Shown: piece by piece, positions 17,799-26,583 of the stretch
How positions within the stretch are numbered: the first letter of the stretch is position 1
Layout of the letters: each line of letters begins with the position of its first letter
Origin: Bacteroidales bacterium
GTDB lineage: Bacteria; Bacteroidota; Bacteroidia; Bacteroidales; Porphyromonadaceae
Direction: 5' to 3'
NCBI GenBank assembly: GCA_004555765.1
Contig: SFHG01000004.1
Span: 1 to 64,000 of the forward strand
DNA length: 64,000 nucleotides
Program-made: the position numbers and the translations under genes
Notes under the pieces: generated by a model
Seen by the model: the letters and a program-made list of their open reading frames with translations, nothing else
Database searches by the model: none
What the model was told of the DNA's origin: nothing

Positions 17799-18683
17799 TC
17801 ATCTCAGAAGATACTTGAGATCATACTCCGCCCGCGATTGGATGCCGGTCTTGTCCTCCCCGCGTGTATCCAATACCACCAGCTCCTGGTGTATCTGCAG
17901 CGGACGGTCTTCGGCATCGAAAAGGTAGGAGAACGAGTAGTGAAAGATCTCGTCCCCTTTGACCACCTCAAGGGTGGACACGAAGTTTCGCGTCCTCAAC
18001 CCGAGGAGATGGGCGAGGAGCATATCCGAAGAAAGACCGAGAGCGAGGAAATTAAGGTCGGGGAAAAGATGGTTCTCTATGCTCTTGTAGTAGGTCATCC
18101 TCTGACACACCACGCCATCGAAAGAAATCGTCTTGATATTTCCGTCCTCCCACTCCACAATGCCCGTGGTGTCATTGCTCGAGAGCTCTTGCAGCTCGGC
18201 GCCCTGTATCTTTTCGTCCCAGCGTGTCTCTCTGCCACTGCGACTTCTGCGGGTGATGGCTTTGGCCATTCCGTATTCATCGAGGAGGACGGACGAAAAG
18301 ACCGGAGCGGTGTCGTCTTCTCCGTTCCTCTCGGAAATGAGGATACGATCCGGGGCGTACTCTATCTCGATCAATTTTTCGTCGGAGACCCGGCCGCCTT
18401 CGTCCAAAGTGACGTTCCGCGCCCAAGAGCACATCTCGTCGTCGTCCCATCCGAAAGTCATAATTTGGGAGACTTTACCGTTTTCCGTCATTTTGATCGT
18501 GTCCACAAGAGGGGTGCGCGTGGACTCGTTAGCGCTGCTTTTCTTCCTCAGAAGCTCGTAAATCAAGATCCCGATACCCGCGCCTGCAAGCAAGGAAAGC
18601 CCGGTGTTGAGTCTCATTCTGAGTTTGTCGTCACTACGACGGGGTAGATCCATATTTTGCTCTTTCATAAGCTTTTTATTCAT
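17799..18683 (-). CDS. Uncharacterised membrane-anchored protein, possibly DUF4595-like
   Basis: I do not firmly recognise this gene. The 294-residue product has a basic start, one transmembrane helix at about residues 26-45, and a soluble region of repeated short beta-strands with tyrosine and charged residues. The DLNFLALGLSSDMLLAHLLGL and FHYSFSYLFDAEDRPLQI segments recall the C-terminal part of DUF4595 proteins of Bacteroidales. The frame is open to 18719, but the -7 box at 18724-18717 overlaps that start, so the ATG at 18683 is preferred. It is probably its own transcription unit downstream of tsaB. Confidence 0.6.
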   Translation of the reverse strand: MNKKLMKEQNMDLPRRSDDKLRMRLNTGLSLLAGAGIGILIYELLRKKSSANESTRTPLVDTIKMTENGKVSQIMTFGWDDDEMCSWARNVTLDEGGRVSDEKLIEIEYAPDRILISERNGEDDTAPVFSSVLLDEYGMAKAITRRSRSGRETRWDEKIQGAELQELSSNDTTGIVEWEDGNIKTISFDGVVCQRMTYYKSIENHLFPDLNFLALGLSSDMLLAHLLGLRTRNFVSTLEVVKGDEIFHYSFSYLFDAEDRPLQIHQELVVLDTRGEDKTGIQSRAEYDLKYLLR

Positions 18684-18716
18684 CGAAGCGGGAAGGAAAC
18701 GTCCTCCCCTATTCCA

Positions 18717-18724
18717 CAAATATA
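18717..18724 (-). promoter_or_regulatory. -7 box for the gene at 17799-18683
   Basis: TATATTTG on the minus strand matches TAnnTTTG, immediately after tsaB. It lies 34 nt before the ATG at 18683 and rules out starts further upstream. Confidence 0.55.
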
Positions 18725-18731
18725 CCGATTT

Positions 18732-19484
18732 TTAGAATTTCTTCTTAGGAGTCGTAGCCTGAAATTCTTTTAGATAAAAGGGCGTCCAATAGCCTACGTC
18801 CGCACGCTCTCCCCTTTGCATCTTCTCCAAGCCCCTGGTGAGCATCGAGGAGGCATCCGCCATAATGCCCGGGCAAAACGTCGCTTTTGCTCCCAGAAGC
18901 TCTGCCATCTCGGGTACGGCTTTTTCCGCTCCTGGACCGAAGAAGAAGACCGCCCTGTCAGTGGCTATTTCCCTGAGGTACGCCCGATCTTCGTCGTCCG
19001 TGAGTACCAAGGCACGTATCTCTGCCCCTTCGGCAAGGAACCCGTCCGAAGTGTAGGCTGCGGTGTACACTTCCATACGCCGGGCGTCAATCATCGGAAG
19101 GAGCAGCGGATCACTGAGACCGGAGAGAAGCTTTCGACCCTCTTCTGTCTGCAAAAAACCGAGTGCCAAGGCTTCCGTGGTCGGCACCACGACAAGCGGG
19201 ATGTCGAGCGTCCAACACAGACCTTTCGCAAAAGAGGCACCTATGCGGAGACCGGTATAGCTCCCGGGACCTTCGCTGATGATGACGCCCGAGAGTCCGG
19301 CACGTGCCCCGCCGGGTATTTCTCTCAGAAGCTCATCCGCGAAGAGGGCGAGCAGCTCGGAGTGTTTATTCGGAGTATGCTCCTCTCTTCGGTCTATGAC
19401 TGTGCCATCCGTCTTTCCGAGTGCGACCGAGCAAACCTCCGTAGCGCTGTCAATGAGGAGGAGGTACCCTTTTCCGTTTTCCAT
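18732..19484 (-). CDS. tsaB: tRNA threonylcarbamoyladenosine biosynthesis protein TsaB
   Basis: TsaB is the scaffold partner of TsaD in forming t6A37 of ANN-decoding tRNAs. The 250-residue protein has the ASKHA fold markers LLIDSATEVCSVAL at the N-terminus, the EHTPNKHSELL helix and the ISEGPGSYTGLRIG motif near residue 70. It lacks the metal-binding histidines of TsaD, as expected. It begins 13 nt after the topA stop and is cotranscribed with it. Confidence 0.95.
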   Translation of the reverse strand: MENGKGYLLLIDSATEVCSVALGKTDGTVIDRREEHTPNKHSELLALFADELLREIPGGARAGLSGVIISEGPGSYTGLRIGASFAKGLCWTLDIPLVVVPTTEALALGFLQTEEGRKLLSGLSDPLLLPMIDARRMEVYTAAYTSDGFLAEGAEIRALVLTDDEDRAYLREIATDRAVFFFGPGAEKAVPEMAELLGAKATFCPGIMADASSMLTRGLEKMQRGERADVGYWTPFYLKEFQATTPKKKF

Positions 19485-19497
19485 ATAAGATCCTTTC

Positions 19498-21945
19498 TTA
19501 TTTCTTTGTCGTTTTACCGACCGTCTTCTTTCTGCTTCCGGCAGTTGTCTTTTTGGGTGTCTTTTTGTCGGTTCGGTCTGTCGCTTTTTTCCGACCGCGT
19601 CCGGTCGGCTCGCTATTCGCGATCAAGGCGCGCACCTCGTCCTCACCCATCTTTTCGGCATCGGTGCCCTTTGGTATTTTGTAATTTCCGCCGTCGTATT
19701 TGATGTAGGGACCGAATCTCCCGTTGAGGACTTCGACCATCTCCGCTCCCTCGCCGAAGGTCTTAATCACCTTTTTGGCCTCAGCCTCTTCCTTCGCTTT
19801 AGCCAGAGCCACGGCTTCTTCGAGGGTGATGGTAAAAGGAGAGGTATCCTTGGGAATGCTGACGAATTTGTTCAATCCGTAGCGCACGTATGGACCGAAG
19901 CGTCCGTTATTCGCCTGATAGGTCACGCCGTCTTTCTCGCCCAAGTCTCGGGGCAGGATAAAGAGCTTCAAGGCCTCTTCGAGAGTGATGGTCTCGAGGC
20001 TCATTTCCTTTGGGATGGAGCTGAAGCGGGGCTTGGGACCGTCGTCCGTGACCTCCCCTATCTGGATCATCGGTCCGAAGCGTCCGATCTTGGCGAAGAC
20101 GGGCTCTCCGCTCTTCGGGTCTTTGCCCAACTTCCTTTCGCCGATCTTGCGCGTCGTCTTCGTGGCATTGACCTCCTCGACATGCTCGTGGAATAGGGCA
20201 TAGAATGCGCCTATCATCTCGCGCCACTCCGTATGCCCTTCCGCGATGTCGTCGAACTTCTTCTCCACTTCTGCCGTGAAGTTATAGTCAAGCACTTTCG
20301 GAAAGGCTTCCGTCAGGAACTGCGTCACGATGATGCCGGTGTCCGTGGGTACAAGCTTGCCGGAATCTTTGCCGACAAAAGTACTCTTCCGGGTCTCTTT
20401 GATCCTATTGTTTTTGTCGAGTGTGAGTACCACGTAGGGGGTCTCTTTTCCTTCGCTCGACCGCTTCTCCACGTATTCGCGTCTCTGGATGGTCTGGATG
20501 GTAGGTGCGTAGGTAGAGGGTCTGCCGATACCGAGCTCCTCCATTTTCTTGACGAGAGAAGCCTCGGTGTATCGTGCCGGCAGCTGAGAGAAGCGCTCCG
20601 TGGCCGTAGCGCCGAGAAGAGCCGGGGTGTCGCCCTTCTGCATCTTGGGCAAAAGGTTAGACTCGGGTGCGGTCTCTGCTTCGCGCTCCGTATCCTCCTC
20701 GTCCTCGTCGGAGACGGTATTTTTCTTTTTGTCCGCACTGTATGCTTTAAGGAAACCGTCGAAGAGCAAGACTTCGCCTTTTGCGGAAAAAGGCACTCCG
20801 TTCTTTTCGCCCTCGAGTGAGACAAGCGTCCTTTCCACTTCCGCCTCGGCCATCTGCGACGCCATGGCACGGGTTCGGATGAGCCGGTAGAGGTTCTTCT
20901 CTTTTGCCGAAGTTCCCGCCGCCAATACTTCGAAGTGCGTCGGTCTGATCGCCTCGTGTGCCTCTTGCGCACCTTTGGAAGTGGTGTGATAGTTCCTCAG
21001 CGAGAGATAATTCTTACCGAAATCTTTCGTCACGACGGCTTCGATGTCCTCCTTTGCCTCATCGGAGAGGTTGACGGAGTCGGTACGCATATATGTGATG
21101 TGCCCCTCTTCGTAGAGTTTCTGAGCCAAGCGCATTGTTTCGGAGACGCTGTACCCGAGCTTGCGCGAGGCTTCCTGCTGTAGCGTGGAGGTGGTAAAGG
21201 GGGGTGCGGGGCGCAGTGCTCCGGGCTTGACGGTTACGGAGACGACGCGAAGGGTGTCGCCTTTGAGTCTCTCGAGGAGTGCTCTGGCGGCTTCGGCATC
21301 TTTCGGGCGGGCGCTCTCCGGCACTTCTGCCACAAACTCCGCATCCCCTGCCTTCAGCTTGGCCGTCACCCTGAAGTCGCTCTTCACTTCAAAGTCCTGC
21401 CTTTCGCGCTCCCGCTCCACCACGAGGCGGACGGCCACGCTCTGCACGCGCCCTGCGGAGAGATTGGGACGGATCTTTTTCCAAAGGATAGGCGAGAGCT
21501 CGAAGCCCACGATGCGGTCGAGGACACGTCTGGCCTGCTGGGCATCCACGAGGTTGAGATCGATGGCTCTCGGGGATTTGAGTGCGTTTTTGATGGCACG
21601 CTCCGTGATTTCGTGGAAAACGATGCGGTTTTTCTCTTTTTCGTCCAGTCCGAGTGTCTCGGCCAGATGCCATGCGATGGCCTCTCCCTCGCGGTCCTCA
21701 TCGCTTGCAAGCCACACTTTGGAAGCTCCTTTGGCGGCCTTTTGGAGGTCCGAGACCAGTTTCTCTTTGTCCTCCGTGACTTCGTACTGCGGGACGAAAC
21801 CGCCCTCTATGTCTATTCCCATCCCGGAAGTCTTGAGATCCCGGATGTGTCCGTAACTGGATTTGACCACATAATCGGATCCTAAAAATTTACCGATGGT
21901 CTTGGATTTGGCGGGCGATTCTACTATAAGGAGTTGTTTGGGCAT
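19498..21945 (-). CDS. topA: DNA topoisomerase I (type IA)
   Basis: TopA relaxes negative supercoils. The 815-residue protein has the Toprim domain (IVESPAKSKTIGKFLG; acidic SDEDREGEAIAW near 81-92) and the catalytic Tyr285 in GHITYMRTDS. The C-terminal third holds three or four topoisomerase C-terminal repeats of the FGPYVRYG type. These lack the cysteine pairs of the E. coli zinc fingers. A Lys/Arg-rich tail follows. The promoter lies 80 nt upstream of the ATG; tsaB follows. Confidence 0.97.
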   Translation of the reverse strand: MPKQLLIVESPAKSKTIGKFLGSDYVVKSSYGHIRDLKTSGMGIDIEGGFVPQYEVTEDKEKLVSDLQKAAKGASKVWLASDEDREGEAIAWHLAETLGLDEKEKNRIVFHEITERAIKNALKSPRAIDLNLVDAQQARRVLDRIVGFELSPILWKKIRPNLSAGRVQSVAVRLVVERERERQDFEVKSDFRVTAKLKAGDAEFVAEVPESARPKDAEAARALLERLKGDTLRVVSVTVKPGALRPAPPFTTSTLQQEASRKLGYSVSETMRLAQKLYEEGHITYMRTDSVNLSDEAKEDIEAVVTKDFGKNYLSLRNYHTTSKGAQEAHEAIRPTHFEVLAAGTSAKEKNLYRLIRTRAMASQMAEAEVERTLVSLEGEKNGVPFSAKGEVLLFDGFLKAYSADKKKNTVSDEDEEDTEREAETAPESNLLPKMQKGDTPALLGATATERFSQLPARYTEASLVKKMEELGIGRPSTYAPTIQTIQRREYVEKRSSEGKETPYVVLTLDKNNRIKETRKSTFVGKDSGKLVPTDTGIIVTQFLTEAFPKVLDYNFTAEVEKKFDDIAEGHTEWREMIGAFYALFHEHVEEVNATKTTRKIGERKLGKDPKSGEPVFAKIGRFGPMIQIGEVTDDGPKPRFSSIPKEMSLETITLEEALKLFILPRDLGEKDGVTYQANNGRFGPYVRYGLNKFVSIPKDTSPFTITLEEAVALAKAKEEAEAKKVIKTFGEGAEMVEVLNGRFGPYIKYDGGNYKIPKGTDAEKMGEDEVRALIANSEPTGRGRKKATDRTDKKTPKKTTAGSRKKTVGKTTKK

Positions 21946-22023
21946 CGTTCTATGTCTGTTGTGAGGCTGAGCCTGTCTTTATTCGCAAAAGCAATGGGAA
22001 ATGTTTTCCGTCCATTCGTCGTG

Positions 22024-22031
22024 CAAAGTTA
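22024..22031 (-). promoter_or_regulatory. -7 box for topA-tsaB
   Basis: TAACTTTG followed by C on the minus strand fits the TAnnTTTGC consensus. It leaves a leader of about 70 nt before the topA ATG. Element E lies between this promoter and the btuB promoter. Confidence 0.6.
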
Positions 22032-22083
22032 CAATATTCTATTTATAAACGTCTTGAATGATCTCTTATTCATCAAAAAGAAG

Positions 22084-22190
22084 AGGTACAGACCAAGAAT
22101 GGGAAAAGGTACAGACCGGGAATCAAGCAAGACCCGTACCGGGGATGGCGGCTCGGTACGTACCAAAATCTACGACAGCACAGACGGGGA
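22084..22190. repeat. 23-bp-period intergenic element E (five units)
   Basis: Cores ACAGACC 22088-22094 and 22111-22117, CCGTACC 22134-22140, ACGTACC 22158-22164 (in the palindrome GGTACGTACC), and a degraded fifth ACAGACG 22180-22186. Spacing 23, 23, 24, 22. It lies between the divergent topA and B12-receptor promoters. Confidence 0.78.
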
Positions 22191-22215
22191 GTAACACTCG
22201 AACTATAAAAAGCGT

Positions 22216-22223
22216 TATATTTG
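22216..22223 (+). promoter_or_regulatory. -7 box for the B12 riboswitch-receptor transcript
   Basis: TATATTTG followed by C matches TAnnTTTGC and lies directly before the first conserved riboswitch segment. The expected start site is about 22230. Confidence 0.6.
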
Positions 22224-22231
22224 CACTCGCA

Positions 22232-22455
22232 ACCGGATCAAGGGAATTTGGTACCGTGCGCTGCCCCGAAGGAGCATCCGCACAACGGATAAAAGCCAAA
22301 GCTGTACCCGCAGCCGTATGTCTCACAACCCAAGTGGTGCTTAAGGGACGGAGTCACTGCCTCGTCAAGAGAGAGGCGGGAAGGCTTCTTCCACTATGAG
22401 GTCTCCTTAGTGAAGATCTCGGCACAGAGACGAGCCGGAAGACCTGATGCGAGTT
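22232..22455 (+). ncRNA. Cobalamin riboswitch
   Basis: Conserved blocks of the B12 aptamer appear in the right order: AAGGGAATTTGG near 22240, GCTGTACCCGCAGCCGTATG near 22300-22325, GTCACTGC near 22351, GCGGGAAGGC near 22376, and the B12 box AGCCGGAAGACCTG at 22433-22446. Cobalamin binding normally shuts off the downstream gene, here the TonB receptor. The region 22456-22596 is AT-richer and holds a small hairpin (22532-22537 with 22545-22550). No obvious terminator or start-codon-masking helix could be assigned, so the control mechanism is unclear. Confidence 0.85.
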
Positions 22456-22596
22456 GCAAGGCGAACATCCGTCATCATACGCTTTCGGGATCAAAAGCTA
22501 AAAGGTTTATTTCCGGTCAAATACCCTGCCAAGAGTCCTTACGAGGCTCTGCTCCTGAAAGTTTATGGTTTTGGTTATCCATCACTGTAAATTTTT

Positions 22597-24717
22597 ATGT
22601 CTAAAAAACTTCTCCTCACCCTCCTCTCCTTCTCCGGTATTCTCGGATTCTCAACCGCCTCGGCACAATACAGCGGCAAAGAATACGATCTCGACGAAAT
22701 CGTCGTCACTGCGACGAAAATGAATCTCCCGCTCAAAGAGGTTCCTCAGAAGGTGGAAATCATCGACCGCAAGAAGATCGAAAGCATCCCCGCAGAGACT
22801 CTCGCCGAACTGCTTAAGAAAGTCTCCCCCCTTGACATCATCCAGTATCCCGGATCTTCCTCTGCCATCGGCATCCGTGGCTTCGCCCCCTCTGCCCATA
22901 ACCGCAATTACTCCGTCGTACTCATCGACGGCAAGCCGGCCGGCTCCACAAACCTAAGCGCGATGCCCGTGGACTTCGTGGAGCGGGTAGAGATCGTCAA
23001 AGGTCCCTACTCCGTTCTCTACGGGTCTGATGCAATGGGCGGGGTCATCAACATCATCACCCGCCGTCCGAGCGAAGAAAGGAGCGGAGCCGTCACACTC
23101 GGAGCGGGCAGCTTTGGCACAACACATCTCGCCGCCTATGGCACGGGCGGACTCGGACGGCACACCCGCCTCTCCCTCGGCTTCTCAAGAAACGCCGAGA
23201 GCAAAGACTACAAAATCGGCAGCAACCACCTCCTCGGTATGACAGACACGGAGATGAACATCCTCGACCGTAAGTCCTTCGGCGACGTAATGGACCACAC
23301 CAAGCACTCCGTGAACCAATTCACGGGGATGCTCGACTTCGACCTCTCCCGTCTCTGGACTGCAAACGTGACCGCATCCTATGTACTCTCCGAAGGCATC
23401 GAGATGCCGGGCAATTACTGGCACTCCTACGGTATGAGCACGATGGACTTCAACCGTCTGAACGTCGGCTTTGACCTCAAGCGCACCACCCGCCGGAACG
23501 TCCTCACCTTCTCGCCCTACTTCACCGACTACCTCGAGAATAACTACCCGAAGTCCTCAAGCGCCACGGACAATTTCATCAGCGACAAGAATCGTAGCCG
23601 TCAGTATGGCTTCAAGCTCTACGATACGCAGAGATGGGGCGACTTCACACTCCTCGCGGGCGTAGACCTCGACGGCTCCCGTGTCTCTTCGGAGCGTTTC
23701 TCGGCTCTTGCCACCCCGGACAATCCGTTCAGACCGGACTACAACGCGCTCTCCGCTGCCGCTTACCTCCAAGGTGCGTACATGCTGAATAACCTCAGTG
23801 TCAACGCCGGGGTACGATACACCTTCTCGCACTTGGTCATAGAGGCGGACAAAAGGCTCTCCAGCGAAGCCAAGAGCGAAAATTACTCCAACGTCTCCCC
23901 CTCCATCGGTATCAAGTACTTCATTCTTCCCTCTCTCAACGTCCACGGCAGCTTCGGCACGGCTTTTTATCTGCCCGATGCCTACCAGACGGCGGGACAA
24001 TTCACCGCGGGCGGAAAGAACTACAAAGGCAACCCCGACCTCAAGGCAGAGACCTCACTCTCCTACGACCTCGGCATTAACTTCAACCAAGGTCGCCTTC
24101 TCAATGTGGACCTCACCTACTTCCAAACCTTCTACAGGAATAAGATCGTCACCGATTATTCCAACAAAGACTTCAGAACCTTTATGAACGCCAACAACGG
24201 TCGTATCAACGGGCTGGAAGTGATGTTCTCCACCGACCTTGCGGCACTCTTTGCCCCGCGCCACACTCTGGAGCTTTACGCCTCCTACACCCACCTCTTC
24301 ACGGACGAATTCGACACCGGCACGGGTGAAAACGTCGTCACTAAGAGTCTCGTCGGCGTAAGAAAAGACACCGGCAGCTTCGGCATCAATTACGAAGACG
24401 GCCGTAACTTCTCCGCCCGCCTTAATGCACGTCTCATCGGGCACCATCTCGAAAACGACTGGTACGCCTGGACGCCCGAGCTTCGCCCCGGTATCGGAGA
24501 AAAAGACTATTACACCGAGGGTGGCTACACGGCGAAAGACAAAATCCTCCGCCACCCGCTCCACCTTGTCTTCGACTACTCTGCTCAGTACCGTGTCACG
24601 CGGAGCTTCAAAGTCGGAATCACCGTCTCCAACCTCTTAGACGAAAATTACGCCGAGAAAGACGGCTACAATATGCCCGGACGTACCGTGATGGGGGAAG
24701 TAACGTACAGCTTCTAA
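22597..24717 (+). CDS. btuB: TonB-dependent outer-membrane receptor, BtuB-like
   Basis: The 706-residue protein starts with a signal peptide ending near ASAQY (about residue 25). A TonB box DEIVVTAT follows at 33-40, then a plug domain with VEIVKGPYSVLYGSDAMGGV near 135. The rest is a 22-stranded barrel ending in an aromatic-terminated strand (EVTYSF). The B12 riboswitch in its leader and the cob genes downstream indicate uptake of cobalamin or cobinamide. The start follows a leader of about 370 nt. A long perfect terminator follows. Confidence 0.92.
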   Translation: MSKKLLLTLLSFSGILGFSTASAQYSGKEYDLDEIVVTATKMNLPLKEVPQKVEIIDRKKIESIPAETLAELLKKVSPLDIIQYPGSSSAIGIRGFAPSAHNRNYSVVLIDGKPAGSTNLSAMPVDFVERVEIVKGPYSVLYGSDAMGGVINIITRRPSEERSGAVTLGAGSFGTTHLAAYGTGGLGRHTRLSLGFSRNAESKDYKIGSNHLLGMTDTEMNILDRKSFGDVMDHTKHSVNQFTGMLDFDLSRLWTANVTASYVLSEGIEMPGNYWHSYGMSTMDFNRLNVGFDLKRTTRRNVLTFSPYFTDYLENNYPKSSSATDNFISDKNRSRQYGFKLYDTQRWGDFTLLAGVDLDGSRVSSERFSALATPDNPFRPDYNALSAAAYLQGAYMLNNLSVNAGVRYTFSHLVIEADKRLSSEAKSENYSNVSPSIGIKYFILPSLNVHGSFGTAFYLPDAYQTAGQFTAGGKNYKGNPDLKAETSLSYDLGINFNQGRLLNVDLTYFQTFYRNKIVTDYSNKDFRTFMNANNGRINGLEVMFSTDLAALFAPRHTLELYASYTHLFTDEFDTGTGENVVTKSLVGVRKDTGSFGINYEDGRNFSARLNARLIGHHLENDWYAWTPELRPGIGEKDYYTEGGYTAKDKILRHPLHLVFDYSAQYRVTRSFKVGITVSNLLDENYAEKDGYNMPGRTVMGEVTYSF

Positions 24718-24720
24718 TCT

Positions 24721-24803
24721 CATACAGGCCGAAAACTTCTCGCCGGCCGTACCGGCGTGATCGCGTAGGTACGGCCGGCGAACTTTTTTCATACAGACCA
24801 AAA
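24721..24803. repeat. 23-bp-period intergenic element F
   Basis: Cores ACAGGCC 24724-24730, CCGTACC 24747-24753, GGTACGG (reverse) 24768-24774, ACAGACC 24793-24799; spacing 23, 21, 25. The two middle units are inverted and supply the foot of the loop side of the btuB terminator stem. Confidence 0.75.
24740..24789 (+). terminator. Rho-independent terminator after the B12 receptor
   Basis: Arms 24740-24753 and 24768-24781 pair perfectly over 14 bp (TCGCCGGCCGTACC with its complement), followed by six T at 24784-24789. It separates the riboswitch-receptor transcript from cobU. Confidence 0.9.
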
Positions 24804-24817
24804 TTTCAGGCTCACAG

Positions 24818-25345
24818 ATGCACCGCATCACATTCATCACAGGGGGCGCCCGATCCGGCAAGAGCACTTTCGCCGAAAAGCTCGCTTTGGAGCGGTCGAG
24901 TAGTCCGCTCTACATCGCCACGGCCCGCAGATGGGACGCAGACTTCGAGAAGCGTATCGCCCGTCACCAAGCCATCCGTGCCGGCAAAGGCTGGACGACC
25001 GTAGAGGAGGAGAAAAATCTCTCCGGTCTCGACCTTGACGGGCATACGGCACTCATCGACTGCGTCACCCTGTGGCTCACCAACATCTTCACGGACAACA
25101 GCTTCGACCTCGACCGTTCGCTCAAAGAGGCCACGGACGAGTGGGACCGGCTCATCCGTAAAGACTGCGACCTCATCGTCGTCAGCAACGAGATAGGCAT
25201 GGGGGTACACGCCGTAGATGAAGCCACACGGCACTTCACCGACCTTCAGGGCTTCGTCAACCAGCACATCGCACGCACCGCAGACGAAGTCTTCCTGTGC
25301 GTCAGCGGCATCCCCGTCCCAATCAAAACCCAAGACCACACTTGA
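24818..25345 (+). CDS. cobU: Adenosylcobinamide kinase / adenosylcobinamide-phosphate guanylyltransferase
   Basis: CobU phosphorylates adenosylcobinamide and then forms AdoCbi-GDP. The 175-residue protein has the P-loop GGARSGKS at 9-16, the RRWDADFEKRIARHQ segment with the guanylylated-histidine region near 45, and a VSNEIGMGVH motif near 125. Length is normal. It starts 29 nt after the terminator T-run, so it is probably driven by its own promoter, which I could not identify. cobT follows at 97 nt. Confidence 0.95.
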   Translation: MHRITFITGGARSGKSTFAEKLALERSSSPLYIATARRWDADFEKRIARHQAIRAGKGWTTVEEEKNLSGLDLDGHTALIDCVTLWLTNIFTDNSFDLDRSLKEATDEWDRLIRKDCDLIVVSNEIGMGVHAVDEATRHFTDLQGFVNQHIARTADEVFLCVSGIPVPIKTQDHT

Positions 25346-25442
25346 GCCATAAGCGGGAACCCGACCGGCGACCGCCGGAATGAGACAGTTGCCGGCAACC
25401 CTCCAAACCATACTCATAAGAAATCTTTACTCTACCTCCTTT

Positions 25443-26453
25443 ATGATTACGAAAGAACAACTTCAGCACAAGATCGACACCCGCACAAAAATTGTCGGGT
25501 CTCTGGGTAAGCTCGAAGACTTGGCACTCCAAATAGGAATGATCCAACAGACCCTCACGCCCGAGTTACGCAACCCCGCCATCCTCGTCTTTGCGTCCGA
25601 CCACGGCATTGCAGACGAGGGGGTAAGCGTTTGCCCCAAGGAGATCACTTGGCAGATGGCTATGAACTTCGTCCGTGGCGGTGCCGGCATCAGCGTCTTC
25701 TCCAAGCAGCACGATATCCGGCTCCGAGTCATCGACGTGGGCGTGGACTACGATTTCCCGAAGGGCATCGCCGTCGAGAACCGCAAAATCGCCTACGGGT
25801 CCAAGAATATGCTCCGAGAGCCTGCAATGACCATAGAGGAGTGCAAGAAAGCAATGGCCATAGGTGCCGAGTGCGTCCGTGAGGAATTTGGCCGCGGGTG
25901 CAACGTGATAGGCTTCGGAGAGATGGGCATCGCCAATACTTCCCCATCCACCCTTTTGCTGCACCACTTCGCCGGTACCCCGCTTGAGGTCTGTACGGGA
26001 CGCGGTGCAGGGCTCGACAAAAAAGGGGTGAACCACAAACTCGACATCCTCACCCAAGTCTACGCCAAATACGACCCCAAGACCCCACTTGAAGCACTTG
26101 CCACACTCGGTGGATTCGAGATCGCGGCGATTTGTGGCGGCGTCCTTGAGGCCAAGAAGCTCGGTATGCTCATCATCGCCGACGGCTTCATCACCTCTGC
26201 GGGGTTCCTTGTGGCTTACGAGATGGACAGGAGTATCATCAGTAACGTCGTCTTCTCCCACGCTTCCGAAGAACCGGGACACAAGGCGATGGTAGAGTAT
26301 ATGCACGGCGACCCGATTCTCCACTTGGGGCTCCGCCTCGGCGAAGGCACCGGCTGCGCCATCGTCTATCCGATACTTCAGTCTGCCCTCGTCTTCCTTA
26401 ATAATATGGCCTCATTTGAAGAAGCCGGCGTGTACGAAGTAGGATCCATTTGA
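25443..26453 (+). CDS. cobT: Nicotinate-nucleotide--dimethylbenzimidazole phosphoribosyltransferase
   Basis: CobT makes alpha-ribazole 5'-phosphate, the lower ligand donor of cobalamin. The 336-residue protein has the FASDHGIADEGVSVCPKEIT segment near 40 and MNFVRGGAGISVF near 65. A GEMGIANTSPST loop lies near 160 and the catalytic-glutamate region LGLRLGEGTGCA near 300. The ATG at 25443 was chosen because it gives the usual N-terminus. Element G begins at its stop codon. Confidence 0.96.
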   Translation: MITKEQLQHKIDTRTKIVGSLGKLEDLALQIGMIQQTLTPELRNPAILVFASDHGIADEGVSVCPKEITWQMAMNFVRGGAGISVFSKQHDIRLRVIDVGVDYDFPKGIAVENRKIAYGSKNMLREPAMTIEECKKAMAIGAECVREEFGRGCNVIGFGEMGIANTSPSTLLLHHFAGTPLEVCTGRGAGLDKKGVNHKLDILTQVYAKYDPKTPLEALATLGGFEIAAICGGVLEAKKLGMLIIADGFITSAGFLVAYEMDRSIISNVVFSHASEEPGHKAMVEYMHGDPILHLGLRLGEGTGCAIVYPILQSALVFLNNMASFEEAGVYEVGSI

Positions 26454-26535
26454 GATACGGATCGAAAAGATTTCCTCGCACGTACCGAGGCTGCAACGAG
26501 ACCCGTACCGGAAAGAGTGCGAGATACGGGCCAAG
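26452..26535. repeat. 23-bp-period intergenic element G
   Basis: Cores at exact 23-bp steps: ACGGATC (degenerate) 26457-26463, ACGTACC 26480-26486, CCGTACC 26503-26509, ACGGGCC 26526-26532. It begins at the cobT stop codon and lies inside the cob cluster, between cobT and cobS. Confidence 0.78.
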
Positions 26536-26583
26536 ATTTTACCGCATCACGCTCACGGACTCCGCGAACCATAAAGAAGTCGT

